A stretch of 34,289 nucleotides of DNA from Candidatus Parabeggiatoa sp. nov. 1 (GTDB lineage Bacteria; Pseudomonadota; Gammaproteobacteria; Beggiatoales; Beggiatoaceae), in the NCBI GenBank assembly GCA_003646175.1, contig QNER01000006.1:1-34289 (forward strand), written 5' to 3'. The notes below the pieces were generated by a model that saw nothing but the letters and a program-made list of their open reading frames with translations, was not told the origin of the DNA and searched no databases. Position numbers and translations under genes: made by a program. Positions 18,691-29,437 of this stretch are shown one piece after another. Each line of letters starts with the position of its first letter. Position 1 is the first letter of the stretch.

Positions 18691-18890
18691 TACAGTAAAG
18701 CGGAAATCTTCGGACCACCCGCCATGAAAAGCCTGGGGAGAAATCCCCAGGCTAAAAGCGAAAAAATGCTAAAGCAGACTAACCCCCCCAGGTTTAGTTT
18801 TCGTAGTGCCCTGATACGTACTTGAGCTTTCAGACAACCGCTTTAGCTGTTGGCTGAGGTGGCACTGAAACTGGAGCGATCGTGTACTAG
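18687..18890. repeat. CTAG-bounded MITE-like element (copy 4), tandem with copy 3
   Basis: Shares CTAG at 18687-18690; GCGGAAATCTTCGGACCACC..GAGGTGGCACTGAAACTGGAGCGATCGTGTACTAG; hairpin AGCCTGGGGAGAAATCCCCAGGCT. Confidence 0.75.
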
Positions 18891-18921
18891 AATTTTCACC
18901 TAGTGAAAAATGACAATACAT

Positions 18922-19527
18922 TTAAGTTATTGCCTTTTCGCATTCTGAAAACAGCAGATTTAAAACCCCCAATAACTCTTCTATATGTTGAATGCCAACA
19001 GCAATCGGATGCCGAATAAACACGTTTTTTTCTAATTTGCCAAATTGCCAAGTATCGCCCGTCGTGACAATAGACAAAATTGGAATATCAACAGAGTTAT
19101 TCATTTTTTGGCAAACAACCGATTGCAATAAGGCTTGCGTCCAACCTTCATCAAAGTTCTCATTTTTGACTTCCACCGTCAAAAGCAAAGGTTTATAAAC
19201 TTTTTTATACCCTGTCGGTGTTTTGGCAGTGATTAAATAATCAGGAATGACAATCACATCATCCGCTTTAATTTGAACATGGCTAAATAGATTTAATCGC
19301 GAATGCTTTTTCCATACTTCTTTTAAAAACGGCACCACAATAAATTCGGTAGAAAATGCTTCTTTGTCATCTTCCCCCCGGTTTTTGAGAGAAAAAGCCA
19401 GTTCTTCTTTAAACCAATCCATGACACTAACGGGTTGAATTTTATCAAAATCAATAAATTCAACCATTTGATACTTCAGATGGTAATGGTCTAAAATTAC
19501 CATAATATTGTCAAGTTTATTAGTCAT
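18922..19527 (-). CDS. Conserved hypothetical with PD-(D/E)XK-like core
   Basis: Start taken at MTNKLDNIMVILDHYHLKY because the longer N-terminus is repeat sequence. VIPDYLITAK..PLLLTVEVKNENFDEGWTQALLQ resembles D..ExK. Confidence 0.6.
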   Translation of the reverse strand: MTNKLDNIMVILDHYHLKYQMVEFIDFDKIQPVSVMDWFKEELAFSLKNRGEDDKEAFSTEFIVVPFLKEVWKKHSRLNLFSHVQIKADDVIVIPDYLITAKTPTGYKKVYKPLLLTVEVKNENFDEGWTQALLQSVVCQKMNNSVDIPILSIVTTGDTWQFGKLEKNVFIRHPIAVGIQHIEELLGVLNLLFSECEKAIT

Positions 19528-20100
19528 CACTTCTTTCCTAACATTTCTATAGTATTCCAGTTCAATCCGTCCAAACTTTAGTTTGGTAAGCCCAAGATAA
19601 ATCTTGAACTCCAATTCAAGATAAATCTTGGACTCCAATTAAAAATTGCGCAAGTTTGTCATAAATATAATTATAATTAATGGCGGCATCTAAAATACTT
19701 TGCTGTTTGGCCTCGCCTTGGATATCCGTCCTTGCCATCTCTGGTTGTATAGTTGCCCATAAATGTTTGTGCCAAACCGTAAAGCGTTGCCAAACGCTTT
19801 ACGGTTTTTTCATAAGGCGGATAACATCGCGGCATGATTTTCACAAATCGCCTATGTCATTATTCTAACGCGCCAAACTAAAGTTTGGACTCCACTAGTG
19901 CCGGATCGTGGTGGATGGTACTCGCCTCATAATCCTTTCTTGATTCATTGGTAAAATCACGGATGGGTAAAGAAACGGTGGTATTTTGATAAACCACCGG
20001 GATTATCCAGTCTGCTAGGGCGGTTTTTGTACTTTAGGCGCGTTCCCAATTCCCAATTTCCAAGTACAATGTATTTAACTTCAATCACCACGCGGCCCTC

Positions 20101-20228
20101 TCGTACAAGGTTCGCCTTGTATTCCTGAGAATCGGCCTCGTACAAGGTTCGCCTTGTATTCCTGAGAATCGGCCTCGTACAAGGTTCGCCTTGTATTCCT
20201 GAGAATCGGCCTCGTACAAGGTTTGCCT
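20101..20228. repeat. 37-bp tandem repeat array (3.5 units), each carrying TACAAGG-TTCG-CCTTGTA
   Basis: TCGTACAAGGTTCGCCTTGTATTCCTGAGAATCGGCC repeated at 20101, 20138 and 20175, partial at 20212. Confidence 0.9.
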
Positions 20229-20338
20229 GAAACGAATTTAAGCATATGCGGCAAGCTGTTGGCTGAAGTGGTATGGAGTAAAAACCCTTCATTGACTGTT
20301 CTTCAACCAAGAATACGAGCCATTTCATTTTGGTTCTG

Positions 20339-20651
20339 CTCCTTCAAATAAACCCTTTTCCCATAACCATCCCGGTTTATCGCATAGTGCAACGACATCA
20401 GGATAGGTATACAACCCTGTGGAACTTACCTTGACACGCATGTCATTGGCATACACCCGGCAAGGACGCTTTTTGAATTGTGTGTGAATTTAAGCTAAAA
20501 CATTTGCTGTGATCTGATTATGTTCTGGACTTGCACCTGGCATCGCAAATATTTAGCCATCAAAATATTCGCTTTTGTATTCAGCCTCGCGTTCCAAAGC
20601 TAAATATTCTTCTGGTGTCATATAGGCTATCTGAGCTTGTGCGGGCATCAT
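20339..20651 (-). pseudogene. Uma2/DUF820-family nuclease-like remnant with two in-frame TAA
   Basis: MMPAQAQIAYMTPEEYLALEREAEYKSEYFDG*IFAMPGASPEHNQITANVLA*IHTQFKKRPCRVYANDMRVKVSSTGLYTYPDVVALCDKP. Confidence 0.8.
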
Positions 20652-21254
20652 ATTTTCTCAGTTTTAAGTTTCGCTCATCTTGGAAATGAGGTTTCACCGA
20701 TTTTTTTATTCCCGATAAAAACCTTACCACTTCTCATTATACACACAGAGGGCACAGAGTTGACACTGAGGAACACAGAGAAAGTTTTTTTAATTAATTC
20801 AAATAGTTATTTTATTATTTGGGTTTATTAAAAAGTCAAATTTGTTCCCTTGCTCAGTATAGTTGTACTTTTGGCTTTAATTCGTTGATTTCTGGGATGA
20901 GTTGTACTTGGCTTTTAGGTGGTAAGGGGTTTGGTAGGGAATGGTTCTGGGCAGGCTAACTTGATGTATTAAAATCTAGCACAACGGATACCCTTCATTG
21001 CCGAATAAAGAGACTCAATTCACCCATAAGTCTTGTGATTCATTCTCCATCCACAGATTAGAAAAGTGGCCGCTATCGGTGCGAATAATTCCTTAATAGC
21101 CTTATCAGTTTATTTCGAGTATCCGTTGTACTATATGCCTATTGCCGTGTTAAAGCGTCCCGTGTTTGTGGGTCGGCAGCAGCGACGCTCCAGCAAAGAT
21201 AATGCGATCGGGCTCAGGCGCGCTCCCGCGATAAATAATTTAATTGGTAAAATC

Positions 21255-21827
21255 AGTTACTTAAATACTTATGTATAACGATGAGCGCAGGGCGTGGGAA
21301 TTACCAAGAATTAGTGAGGTTTTGTGTGTGCCGGCGAATATTTTTTAATCACCTCTGGTGGAAGCCCAAAGTGTTTGAACATTTCTCTCATAGACACCGG
21401 GCATAATTTGTTTGAATGCCTGTTTTGAAATCGCTTGTGGCTGAATCAAGGTTTAAGCCAGCAACCAGACTTTTCTTTGAGGAAAACGGGTAGCCACCGC
21501 ATAAAGCTGAAAATGCTCTTTTGGCAATAATTTGTTCAAGGACAGACTGACTGGTTTTCGATAAATCACGTAACTGCTAATCAGTTCATTGATCGCCCAA
21601 TCATCTAGCGGCTCCCAGAGCGATTTGTACGTCAATAAATTATGGTCAGACAGATTATCTAAACCATCAGGCACCTCTTCAAGCGGTTTGCCTTCAGATT
21701 TTTTAATAATCACCACATCCAAATATTGTTGTTGTAGTGATAAAAATTTTTCTAACTCGACTTCATAGTTTGAATCTGTCAAATAATCCGCTATGGTTAG
21801 ACCAAATAGGTGATGCCAGTCAATCAT
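21255..21827 (-). pseudogene. Second copy of the Rpn-like locus with a large internal deletion
   Basis: ORF 21453-21827 matches 6044-6436; 21255-21390 matches 5315-5450; the junction CATTTCTCTCATAGACACC joins sequences 500+ bp apart in the first copy. Confidence 0.75.
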
Positions 21828-21983
21828 CAGTTTTACCTATAAATTAAACATGAAACAGCAATTGATTAGCCAAAATCTTATCAGTTTTTCTCTTTCCCCT
21901 AGGTTTCACCTTTTCATAGTTTTTGCGCGCAATAACGTTTGGTGGGCAACAAAAAGACGTTGCCCACCCTACGATATACAAAC

Positions 21984-23798
21984 TTAAGCGGCCCGTGCTG
22001 CTCGTTTGCGTTCAAATTCTTTTAGTAATTTTTTACGCAAACGAATCGTTTTCGGGGTGACTTCCACTAATTCATCATCATCAATGAATTCAAGGGCTTG
22101 TTCTAATGTGAGCCGAATGGGGGGGGTCAATAATATGTTTTCGTCGGTTCCGGCTGCGCGAATGTTGGTTAATTGTTTGGCCTTGAGCGGGTTGACGACT
22201 AAGTCGTTGTTCCGCGAGTGGATGCCTATAACCATGCCATCATAAACTTCTTCGCCGGGGCCGATTAATAAGCGGCCTCGTTCTTGTAAATTGAAGAGCG
22301 CGTAACCTAAGCTCTTGCCTTCCCCATTAGCAATTAAAACGCCGTTGATACGCTGTCCAATTTCGCCCGGCTTCACCGGGGCGTATCGCTCAAAGACGTG
22401 ATACAGTAACCCGGTGCCAGAGGTTGCTGTCAAAAACTCGGTGCGAAAACCAATCAGTCCGCGTGCTGGGATGGTAAAGTCAAGGCGCATTCGGCCTTTG
22501 CCATCAGGTAGCATATTGACTAAATCCGCTTTGCGTTCCCCCAGCAATTCCATCACTGTGCCTTGATAGGCTTGTTCGACATCTATTGTGAGGTTTTCGT
22601 AAGGCTCGCAACGCACGCCGTCAATCTCTTTGATAATCACTTTGGGACGGGAGACAGCGAGTTCATAGTTCTCACGGCGCATGTTTTCAATCAAAATGCC
22701 AAGGTGCAATTCACCACGTCCAGATACCAGAAATTTATCGGGGTCCTCAGTGTCTTCAACGCGCAACGCGACGTTATGCAATAATTCGCGTTGGAGGCGT
22801 TCACGAATTTGGCGAGAGGTGACATATTTGCCTTCTTTTCCAGCAAACGGTGAGGTGTTTACCTGAAAAGTCATGCTCACGGTTGGCTCATCCACCGTGA
22901 GGGCGGGCAACGGGACAATATGCTCCGGATCACAGAGGGTATCGGAGATGTTTAATTTGTCTATCCCGGTAAACGCAATAATGTCGCCGGCAGTGGCTTC
23001 CGGCATTTCCACCCGTTCCAAGCCATGAAAACCCAGCGCTTGTAGCAGTCGTCCCTGACGTTTTTTACCTTCCACATCAATGATAACGACCGGGGTATTG
23101 CTTTTAATTCGCCCGCAACTAATCCGCCCGATGCCAATCACGCCGACATAACTGGAATAATCTAGCGCGCTGACTTGCAGTTGAAACGGCTCATCGGGAT
23201 CGACATCGGGAATGGGCACATATTCAATAATGGCTTCAAACAAGGGCTGCATATCCCCTTCGCGCACATCGCTGCTGGAACTGGCATAGCCCTCAAGTGC
23301 TGAGGCATAAATCACTGGGAAATCCAGTTGGGCATCGTCGGCCCCCAAACGGTCAAATAATTCAAAGGTTTGGTCTAACACCCAATCGGGACGTGCGCCA
23401 TCGCGGTCAATTTTATTAATCACCACAACGGGGCGCAAACCACGCGCTAAAGCTTTTTGGGTAACAAAGCGGGTTTGTGGCATAGGCCCTTCCACCGCGT
23501 CAACCAGTAACAGTACCGAATCCACCATCGACAACACCCGCTCAACTTCGCCACCAAAATCGGCATGTCCGGGGGTATCGACAATATTAATTCGATAGTC
23601 CTGCCAACGAAGGGCGGTATTTTTGGATAAGATGGTAATGCCACGCTCTTTTTCTAAGTCGTTGGAATCCATCACCCGCTCAACGTTGTTGTTACGGTTT
23701 TTTAAGGTACCCGATTGTTGCAAGAGTTTATCAACAAGGGTGGTTTTGCCATGATCAACATGGGCAATAATAGCGATATTACGCAGTTTGGTAATCAC
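21984..23798 (-). CDS. typA: TypA/BipA ribosome-associated translational GTPase (GTG start)
   Basis: [64 protein letters not shown]; 604 aa from GTG at 23798. Confidence 0.95.
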   Translation of the reverse strand: MITKLRNIAIIAHVDHGKTTLVDKLLQQSGTLKNRNNNVERVMDSNDLEKERGITILSKNTALRWQDYRINIVDTPGHADFGGEVERVLSMVDSVLLLVDAVEGPMPQTRFVTQKALARGLRPVVVINKIDRDGARPDWVLDQTFELFDRLGADDAQLDFPVIYASALEGYASSSSDVREGDMQPLFEAIIEYVPIPDVDPDEPFQLQVSALDYSSYVGVIGIGRISCGRIKSNTPVVIIDVEGKKRQGRLLQALGFHGLERVEMPEATAGDIIAFTGIDKLNISDTLCDPEHIVPLPALTVDEPTVSMTFQVNTSPFAGKEGKYVTSRQIRERLQRELLHNVALRVEDTEDPDKFLVSGRGELHLGILIENMRRENYELAVSRPKVIIKEIDGVRCEPYENLTIDVEQAYQGTVMELLGERKADLVNMLPDGKGRMRLDFTIPARGLIGFRTEFLTATSGTGLLYHVFERYAPVKPGEIGQRINGVLIANGEGKSLGYALFNLQERGRLLIGPGEEVYDGMVIGIHSRNNDLVVNPLKAKQLTNIRAAGTDENILLTPPIRLTLEQALEFIDDDELVEVTPKTIRLRKKLLKEFERKRAARAA

Positions 23799-24095
23799 AC
23801 CAATAATCTCAATTAGGGAAAAAAAGTAAGTAAAAGTTGAAGGCTCATAAGGCTCATAAGGCTCAACCAAAGTCGTTTGCCTGAGCTTGTCAAAGGCAAC
23901 AAAAGCTCGATACGGTGGCGAGTATACATAAGGGAATGAAATCACACACAACACTGAAGACTTATAGTTGTTCAGAAAAGTTTTATCCCCCAAAGGTTTA
24001 GCACCGAATTTTTCTGGACATCTGTCACATTCACAATAAGTCCCCACTATAGCAAGTTGGCTTCATTGTTGAATAAGCCAACTTAAATTTATTCA

Positions 24096-24641
24096 TCATA
24101 TCGGTTTGACATGGAATTTAAAACTCCCGCTGGGATCTATTTCAAATGTCATTTCATGATCATCGCCAGACATGACTACCACGGTGACTCCTATAGTAAA
24201 TCCAAGCACGGCACCGACGCCGGCGGCAATGGCTATGGTTGCGGGTGCTACTGGCCCCCCGGCGGCCCCAACCGCGGCCCCGGCGACTACGCCTCTTGCC
24301 ATAAATGCAGAACCAACTACCGCACCGGTGCTGACGGCCGATGCCAAAGAAGCCCCTGCTAATGTCAATATGGCCGTCGTTTTTGCGCCTTCCATAAATG
24401 AGCCATCTTTATCGACTAATGAGTCGCTATGCTCATCTAACTTGATCAACTTATTCAGTTTTTCAGGCACTTGTTCAGGATGGGTAAAATCCGTTACGAC
24501 GTCAAAACTCACCTGACGGAAGGCTTGTTCTTCCAACTCTTTATAAAATTGTTCACTATCAGTGAACGTGAGTGTCTTAAAAGTCTCAGCCAGTGCTGAG
24601 TGAGTGAAAATGACTAACCCAATGGAAACTAACCATTTCAT
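24096..24641 (-). CDS. Secreted/membrane-associated protein with Gly/Ala-rich hydrophobic core
   Basis: Signal peptide MKWLVSIGLVIFTHSALA; glycine-zipper-like GAVVGSAFMARGVVAGAAVGAAGGPVAPATIAIAAGVGAVLGFTIGV. Confidence 0.7.
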   Translation of the reverse strand: MKWLVSIGLVIFTHSALAETFKTLTFTDSEQFYKELEEQAFRQVSFDVVTDFTHPEQVPEKLNKLIKLDEHSDSLVDKDGSFMEGAKTTAILTLAGASLASAVSTGAVVGSAFMARGVVAGAAVGAAGGPVAPATIAIAAGVGAVLGFTIGVTVVVMSGDDHEMTFEIDPSGSFKFHVKPI

Positions 24642-25030
24642 AAGTTTTTACCTCCCAATATCGAGCGTTGTCAACGCTATTAATCAGATGCGCTCTTATA
24701 TGGTGTGTCCCTTGAATTTGTGAAACAATCTTTTCACGGTTTTCAAGTGCGTTCTTTCTATATAATGTCCATCCGGCAACTCAAGCTTGTGTCATTTCAA
24801 CCAAGCCTGCGATTTTACTGACGCTATCCATTTAACGGGATAATATCCGTTTTAACATGTATAGTTTGTAAGAATAATAATTTCAGTTAGAAACCTTCAA
24901 TGCGTTTTGGAAACGCTTTACGGTTTTGCCCTAAACGTCTGATAACATATTCTGGGTGGACATAGATTAATTGTTATCAGCTATTTTTGTCTTGTCAAGT
25001 TCACAACTATAGATGTTCATATAAATAGCT

Positions 25031-25066
25031 TACGGATAGTATCCATTCGAGGGATGCTATCTGTTA
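25031..25066. repeat. ACGGATAGTATCC..GGGATGCTATCYGT palindrome (copy 1)
   Basis: TACGGATAGTATCCATTCGAGGGATGCTATCTGTTA. Confidence 0.8.
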
Positions 25067-25602
25067 TGGCTGGTAGAACGCGCACCATTGAAACACACCT
25101 GCATTTTTTTTGCAATCAATTCTTATTGCAAATAGTCCAAAGTGCTGCTATGCACAGCAGTACACCATCACGGAAAATTTTTTACCACCTGCGCCTATTA
25201 TCCATTACCAATTACCCATTACCAAAAATAAAAAAACTTGAGCATTGGGTAGTAGGTTTGTTAGTATATGCAATCTTTATAACGTGAGTTCGACTGACTT
25301 TTCAATGACTTATAAAATATTGTCAACTAATAAGTGAGATTTAACTGATTGAATATAAAACGATTTGAAATGTCAACAAACTTAGGTATTGTGGTAATTA
25401 ATGGATTTTCAATGATCCATCTTTACCCCGCTTTGAAAAAACGTATTGTTTTATAACTTATTGATATATCATATATTAATTGTAACGACTTGGACGACAA
25501 TAATTTTATAAGCTATTGATATTAAAGCGGAACTCACGTTGATATAGTTGTCCAGAAAATTTTTTGCGCTATCCTTTGATGTTTGCTAAACCTCTTATGA
25601 AA

Positions 25603-25635
25603 ACGGATACTATCCCATCGAGGTATAGCATCCGT
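25603..25635. repeat. ACGGATACTATCCCATCGAGGTATAGCATCCGT palindrome (copy 2)
   Basis: Identical to 33552-33584. Confidence 0.85.
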
Positions 25636-25661
25636 AACTAAGCTTTTTTGGGGATACCTAA

Positions 25662-26105
25662 ATGAAAGTCTGTGTAGTGAACAGCAACGTTAATCCAAAC
25701 AATAACTGTCCAGACTGTTTTAAATACATGCTGAGACAAAACCGAGTGATAACTTATTATGAGCGTGCCACTCAGATCGATGGCATTGAAGCCGGCGATT
25801 TAATTTTGTTGTACCACAATGATAACCGGGTTATCGCGGTGGGTTTTGCCACAAATGACCATGCCGAACACAATTTTCCCGATATTGCTGCTCATGAGCA
25901 TTGGATAGATGTCAACTGGATATGGAAATGTGTTCTGGATCAGAACGACAATCCCATTAATCCCATTGACAGAAATTCTCTGGGATTTAATATCCCCCGG
26001 CACACAGTGGTGGATGTCACAAAAAAAATTAATTTATCAAACTTGTTGAGTGAAATAGGAATAAGGCAGGTACATTTGTCAGAGAGCGAATTTTTTCCAG
26101 TCTGA
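25662..26105 (+). CDS. Hypothetical; possible PUA/EVE-like small domain
   Basis: 147 aa MKVCVVNSNVNPNNNCPDCFKYMLRQNRVITYYERATQIDGIEAGDLILLYHNDNRVIAVGFATND..WIDVNWIWKC; GDLILLYHN..VIAVG is reminiscent of PUA-like folds. Confidence 0.45.
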   Translation: MKVCVVNSNVNPNNNCPDCFKYMLRQNRVITYYERATQIDGIEAGDLILLYHNDNRVIAVGFATNDHAEHNFPDIAAHEHWIDVNWIWKCVLDQNDNPINPIDRNSLGFNIPRHTVVDVTKKINLSNLLSEIGIRQVHLSESEFFPV

Positions 26106-26192
26106 CAATGCGCTAATGTAGGTGGGCAACGTATTTTTGTTGCCCACTATCAAGGTGGGCTTGGTTTCTTGTCTGGACAAAAATCACCGTTC

Positions 26193-26323
26193 ATATTATC
26201 ATTCGTTTCAGGCGTACCTTGTACGAAAAAACGGCCGAAGAACCTCAGGAGTACAAGGCGAACCTTGTACGAAAAACGGCCAAATATTCTGGTACAAGGT
26301 ACGCCTGAAACGAATGATAATAT
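26193..26323. mobile_element. MITE-like element with perfect 32-bp TIRs
   Basis: ATATTATCATTCGTTTCAGGCGTACCTTGTAC (26193-26224) and its exact reverse complement (26292-26323). Internal GTACAAGGCGAACCTTGTAC resembles the 37-bp tandem units at 20101. Confidence 0.85.
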
Positions 26324-26413
26324 GGCATTGTTAAATATGAACTGCAATAAAATCAATGAGTTATATTAAATCGCTATAAACGTCTATTACCTATTACCCA
26401 TTACCCATTACCA

Positions 26414-29398
26414 TTATCGTATTTCAAAAGGCTGACAATCCAAAGCCAGCCAGTTTTCCTGTTGCCACGGATCGGCGTTTTCGGCCGTCACCACACCGCA
26501 GCCTTGATACATCCCCGGTTTGAGGCCTACTGGCAAAATCAAGTCTAAAATCGAAAAGGTTTGTTGCCCGGTTAAATCAAGCTGAGTTCGGTAGACTTGG
26601 ATAGTGTCAGGCAAACTAAAATTCAGCGGGTAATGGATAGTGATAAAGTAGCCTTGCGGAAACACAATGGCGGCATATAAATCATAGAAGTTGCCATTGG
26701 GTTCGCCATTGGTTTCGAGCGTAAATCTCAGTTGTTCGCCAATACGATAGGCGGATTGGTTGAGTGTCGCGTCTATGGTCACCATTTGTTCGACACCGCC
26801 GGCTTGCACTTCACCAAATGCGTTTTCTGACCATTCGCCGTTGGGGTTTTGGGCTTGATATATCACTTTCCAAGTGCCGCTTTCCCGAAAATTGGGATAA
26901 CGCAATTCATAGCGTTCCTGATATTGGTTATAACCCATGTCCACTTCTTCCCGATTAAATTGCGTCGCTTCGCCTTGATACGCAGCCAGTTGTAAGCTGG
27001 GGGGGACCATAATCGCGCGCACTTTTTGCAACGCACCCGCGCCACTGGGTGAGGTTTTAATCCATACCGTTTCGCTGGCTTGTCCCTTTGGCACCACTAG
27101 GGGGTTATGGACTTCTGTGATATACGGCGGGAGTTCGGGTGCGCTCTCGCCTGGTTTGCCAATGTAAATCCCGGCAACCCGTTTACCATCGGCACTGGTA
27201 TTGGCATAACCATCACCATCGTCATCCAATTGGGGCCGCTGGCTCCCGAATAATTTGGGATCGTCTTGCATCAAATGTTCAGTCGCTATAAACGCATCAT
27301 ACAGTGTGACTTCGTGCCGCAATTCGGAAATCAAGGTTTCCGAAAAATTGGCATATCTGACATTCCAAGCGGTATCGTCGGCATTCGCGCTGGTGAGGAC
27401 GCTGCGTTGTGGTACGCCGCTTAAATCGTCAATAAACGATCCGGCATAACAGCTATCCAAAATAATGATTTGTTCAACCCCGGCTGGGATTTGGGCTAAC
27501 AAGCCTTGCAAGTCTTGGGCCGATAGTTCAACGTCGCGTGTGAGTTTGAGATAATCTGGGCGGGCATGGCTATGCACATAAAAAATAAATTGTTGCCCAG
27601 CCACTAAGTCGGCCGTGGCACTTTGAAAGGCCGTCGCAAGTTCATTGACGGGGTCAAATAGTTGAAAATCAACCACATTATCTTCCGCACCATCGCCATT
27701 GATGTCTTGCCAGTCCACCGGATTCATATAAAAAATATCGGCATCGGTAAATCCCCGCTCAGAGAGCATAAAGTACATGCGCCGAGATAAGTCGTTGCTA
27801 TATTTAAATAGCGTGTTTTGCTTCTGCGCGCCACCGCCGGCAATGATAATGGCTTTGCCAACGTTTTCTGGCGTAACGCTTTCTGGCGTTACCCTAATTT
27901 CGTGTTGGGCAGTGGCAGTCAGTCCTTGATTATCAGTGACTGTCAGGATAATCGTGTACTCGCCGGCCGTAAAAGCATTGGTCAGTGGCTCACTCGTGCC
28001 TACCTTAGCAAACAGATTATTATTAATTGTCCATTCATAACTGACAATCTCACCATCCGCATCTTCAGAACCGCTGGCATCCAGTGTTACTAATAGCGGT
28101 GCTGCGCCTTGGCTGGGTAAGGCCGTGAACTGTGCCACCGGCGGTGCCATGACAGTCACCGTTTGCGTGACCACATTCTTATTTCCCAAACCAGTGTTAT
28201 CAGCAACAGCAAAGTTAATGGTATAAGTCCCTGGATGTGTGAAGGTCATTGTGGCGATAGGGGTCTCACTTGACACCGGTTGGTCGGCCGCAATCCACCA
28301 ACTATAATCGGTAATGGTATTATCTTCAGGTGAGTGGGAATCGCTACCATCTAAGGTGACTGTCAGCGGTACCATACCTTGGGTAGGTGAAGCACTGAAC
28401 TGAGCAATCGGACTGCCATCACTTACATAGACGGTTTGTTGCGTAGTATTCGTATTACCCCAGCTGTCCATGACAATTAACTCGACTGGATATTCATCAC
28501 TGATAGTAAAGGTATAAGACGCATTTTGGCCCGACAAATGTTGTCCATTGACGATCCAATGATAATCCGCAATCGGCCCATCCGGATCTGTCGAACCACT
28601 GCCATCAAAGGTCACTGGCAACGGCGGTTTGCCCGAAGACGGTGAGAGGGTAAAAACCGCAGTGGGGGGCTGGTCGGTGACAGAGACAATTTTCTCGACA
28701 GACGCGGTGAAACCCTCACTATCAGTGACGGTGAGCACCACTGGATATTCCCCGGCTACTGCAAATGTAATACCCATTACCATGCCATGCAGTGTTTGAC
28801 CATTGGCTGACCAACTGTAATCCACAATATGACCGTTTGAATCGCTTGACGCACTGGCATCCAGCCTAACAGTCAATGGCGGTAAACCCGATTCGGGGGA
28901 CAGGGTAAAATCGGCGAGAGGCGCAAAAAAGGATGGCTGAGTGACCGTAAACAATGTCTGACCGGCAATGGTAAAAGTTCCCTTACGTTCGTCATTGGTA
29001 TTATTGGCGGCCACCGAATATTCAATAGTGCCATTGCCAGTGCCACTATTGCCGGCGGTGAGAGTCAACCAATCAGCGCTACTACTGACAGTCCAAGGGG
29101 GGCAGTCGGCGGGCGTTACACTGACATTCATACTACCACTTTCTGTATTGAAATTGGCAACTTGGCTGTTTGGCGTAATGCTGTAGTTGCAATCAAGATA
29201 CGTTCTCCACAATTTCAAAGTGCTATCATTACTGCCAGAGAGCGCGTAGTGACCATCCGACGAGAAGGCCACTGACCGAACCCAATGGCTATGCCCTGTA
29301 AAAGTGCGGATTTCAGTTCCGCTGGCAACATCCCACAGTTTCAACGTCCAATCCGAACTGCCAGAAAGTGCGTAGCGACCATCCGGCGAGAAGGCCAC
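26414..29398 (-). CDS. WD40-BACON-PKD(x5)-caspase-like protein, distal part
   Basis: BACON-like CPPWTVSSSADWLTLTAG..GTFTIAGQTLFTVTQ; repeated PKD units (PPLTVRLDASASSDSNG..YSW); peptidase signature FIFYVHSHARPDYLKL..IIILDSCYAGSFID. Confidence 0.85.
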   Translation of the reverse strand: MAFSPDGRYALSGSSDWTLKLWDVASGTEIRTFTGHSHWVRSVAFSSDGHYALSGSNDSTLKLWRTYLDCNYSITPNSQVANFNTESGSMNVSVTPADCPPWTVSSSADWLTLTAGNSGTGNGTIEYSVAANNTNDERKGTFTIAGQTLFTVTQPSFFAPLADFTLSPESGLPPLTVRLDASASSDSNGHIVDYSWSANGQTLHGMVMGITFAVAGEYPVVLTVTDSEGFTASVEKIVSVTDQPPTAVFTLSPSSGKPPLPVTFDGSGSTDPDGPIADYHWIVNGQHLSGQNASYTFTISDEYPVELIVMDSWGNTNTTQQTVYVSDGSPIAQFSASPTQGMVPLTVTLDGSDSHSPEDNTITDYSWWIAADQPVSSETPIATMTFTHPGTYTINFAVADNTGLGNKNVVTQTVTVMAPPVAQFTALPSQGAAPLLVTLDASGSEDADGEIVSYEWTINNNLFAKVGTSEPLTNAFTAGEYTIILTVTDNQGLTATAQHEIRVTPESVTPENVGKAIIIAGGGAQKQNTLFKYSNDLSRRMYFMLSERGFTDADIFYMNPVDWQDINGDGAEDNVVDFQLFDPVNELATAFQSATADLVAGQQFIFYVHSHARPDYLKLTRDVELSAQDLQGLLAQIPAGVEQIIILDSCYAGSFIDDLSGVPQRSVLTSANADDTAWNVRYANFSETLISELRHEVTLYDAFIATEHLMQDDPKLFGSQRPQLDDDGDGYANTSADGKRVAGIYIGKPGESAPELPPYITEVHNPLVVPKGQASETVWIKTSPSGAGALQKVRAIMVPPSLQLAAYQGEATQFNREEVDMGYNQYQERYELRYPNFRESGTWKVIYQAQNPNGEWSENAFGEVQAGGVEQMVTIDATLNQSAYRIGEQLRFTLETNGEPNGNFYDLYAAIVFPQGYFITIHYPLNFSLPDTIQVYRTQLDLTGQQTFSILDLILPVGLKPGMYQGCGVVTAENADPWQQENWLALDCQPFEIR

Positions 29399-29437
29399 TG
29401 AATTTACACTATCGTTATGCCCTGTGAAGGTGCGAAT

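Noticed and set aside
20101-20228. CRISPR-like array
   Set aside because: 37-bp units abut directly with no unique spacers; a plain tandem repeat.
24111-24362. Plus-strand Gly-rich ORF
   Set aside because: Antisense of the Gly/Ala-rich secreted protein; low-complexity artefact.
25200-25240. CCATTACCCATTACC strings as telomere-like repeats (also 3150 and 26390)
   Set aside because: Short, irregular, scattered; no array structure.
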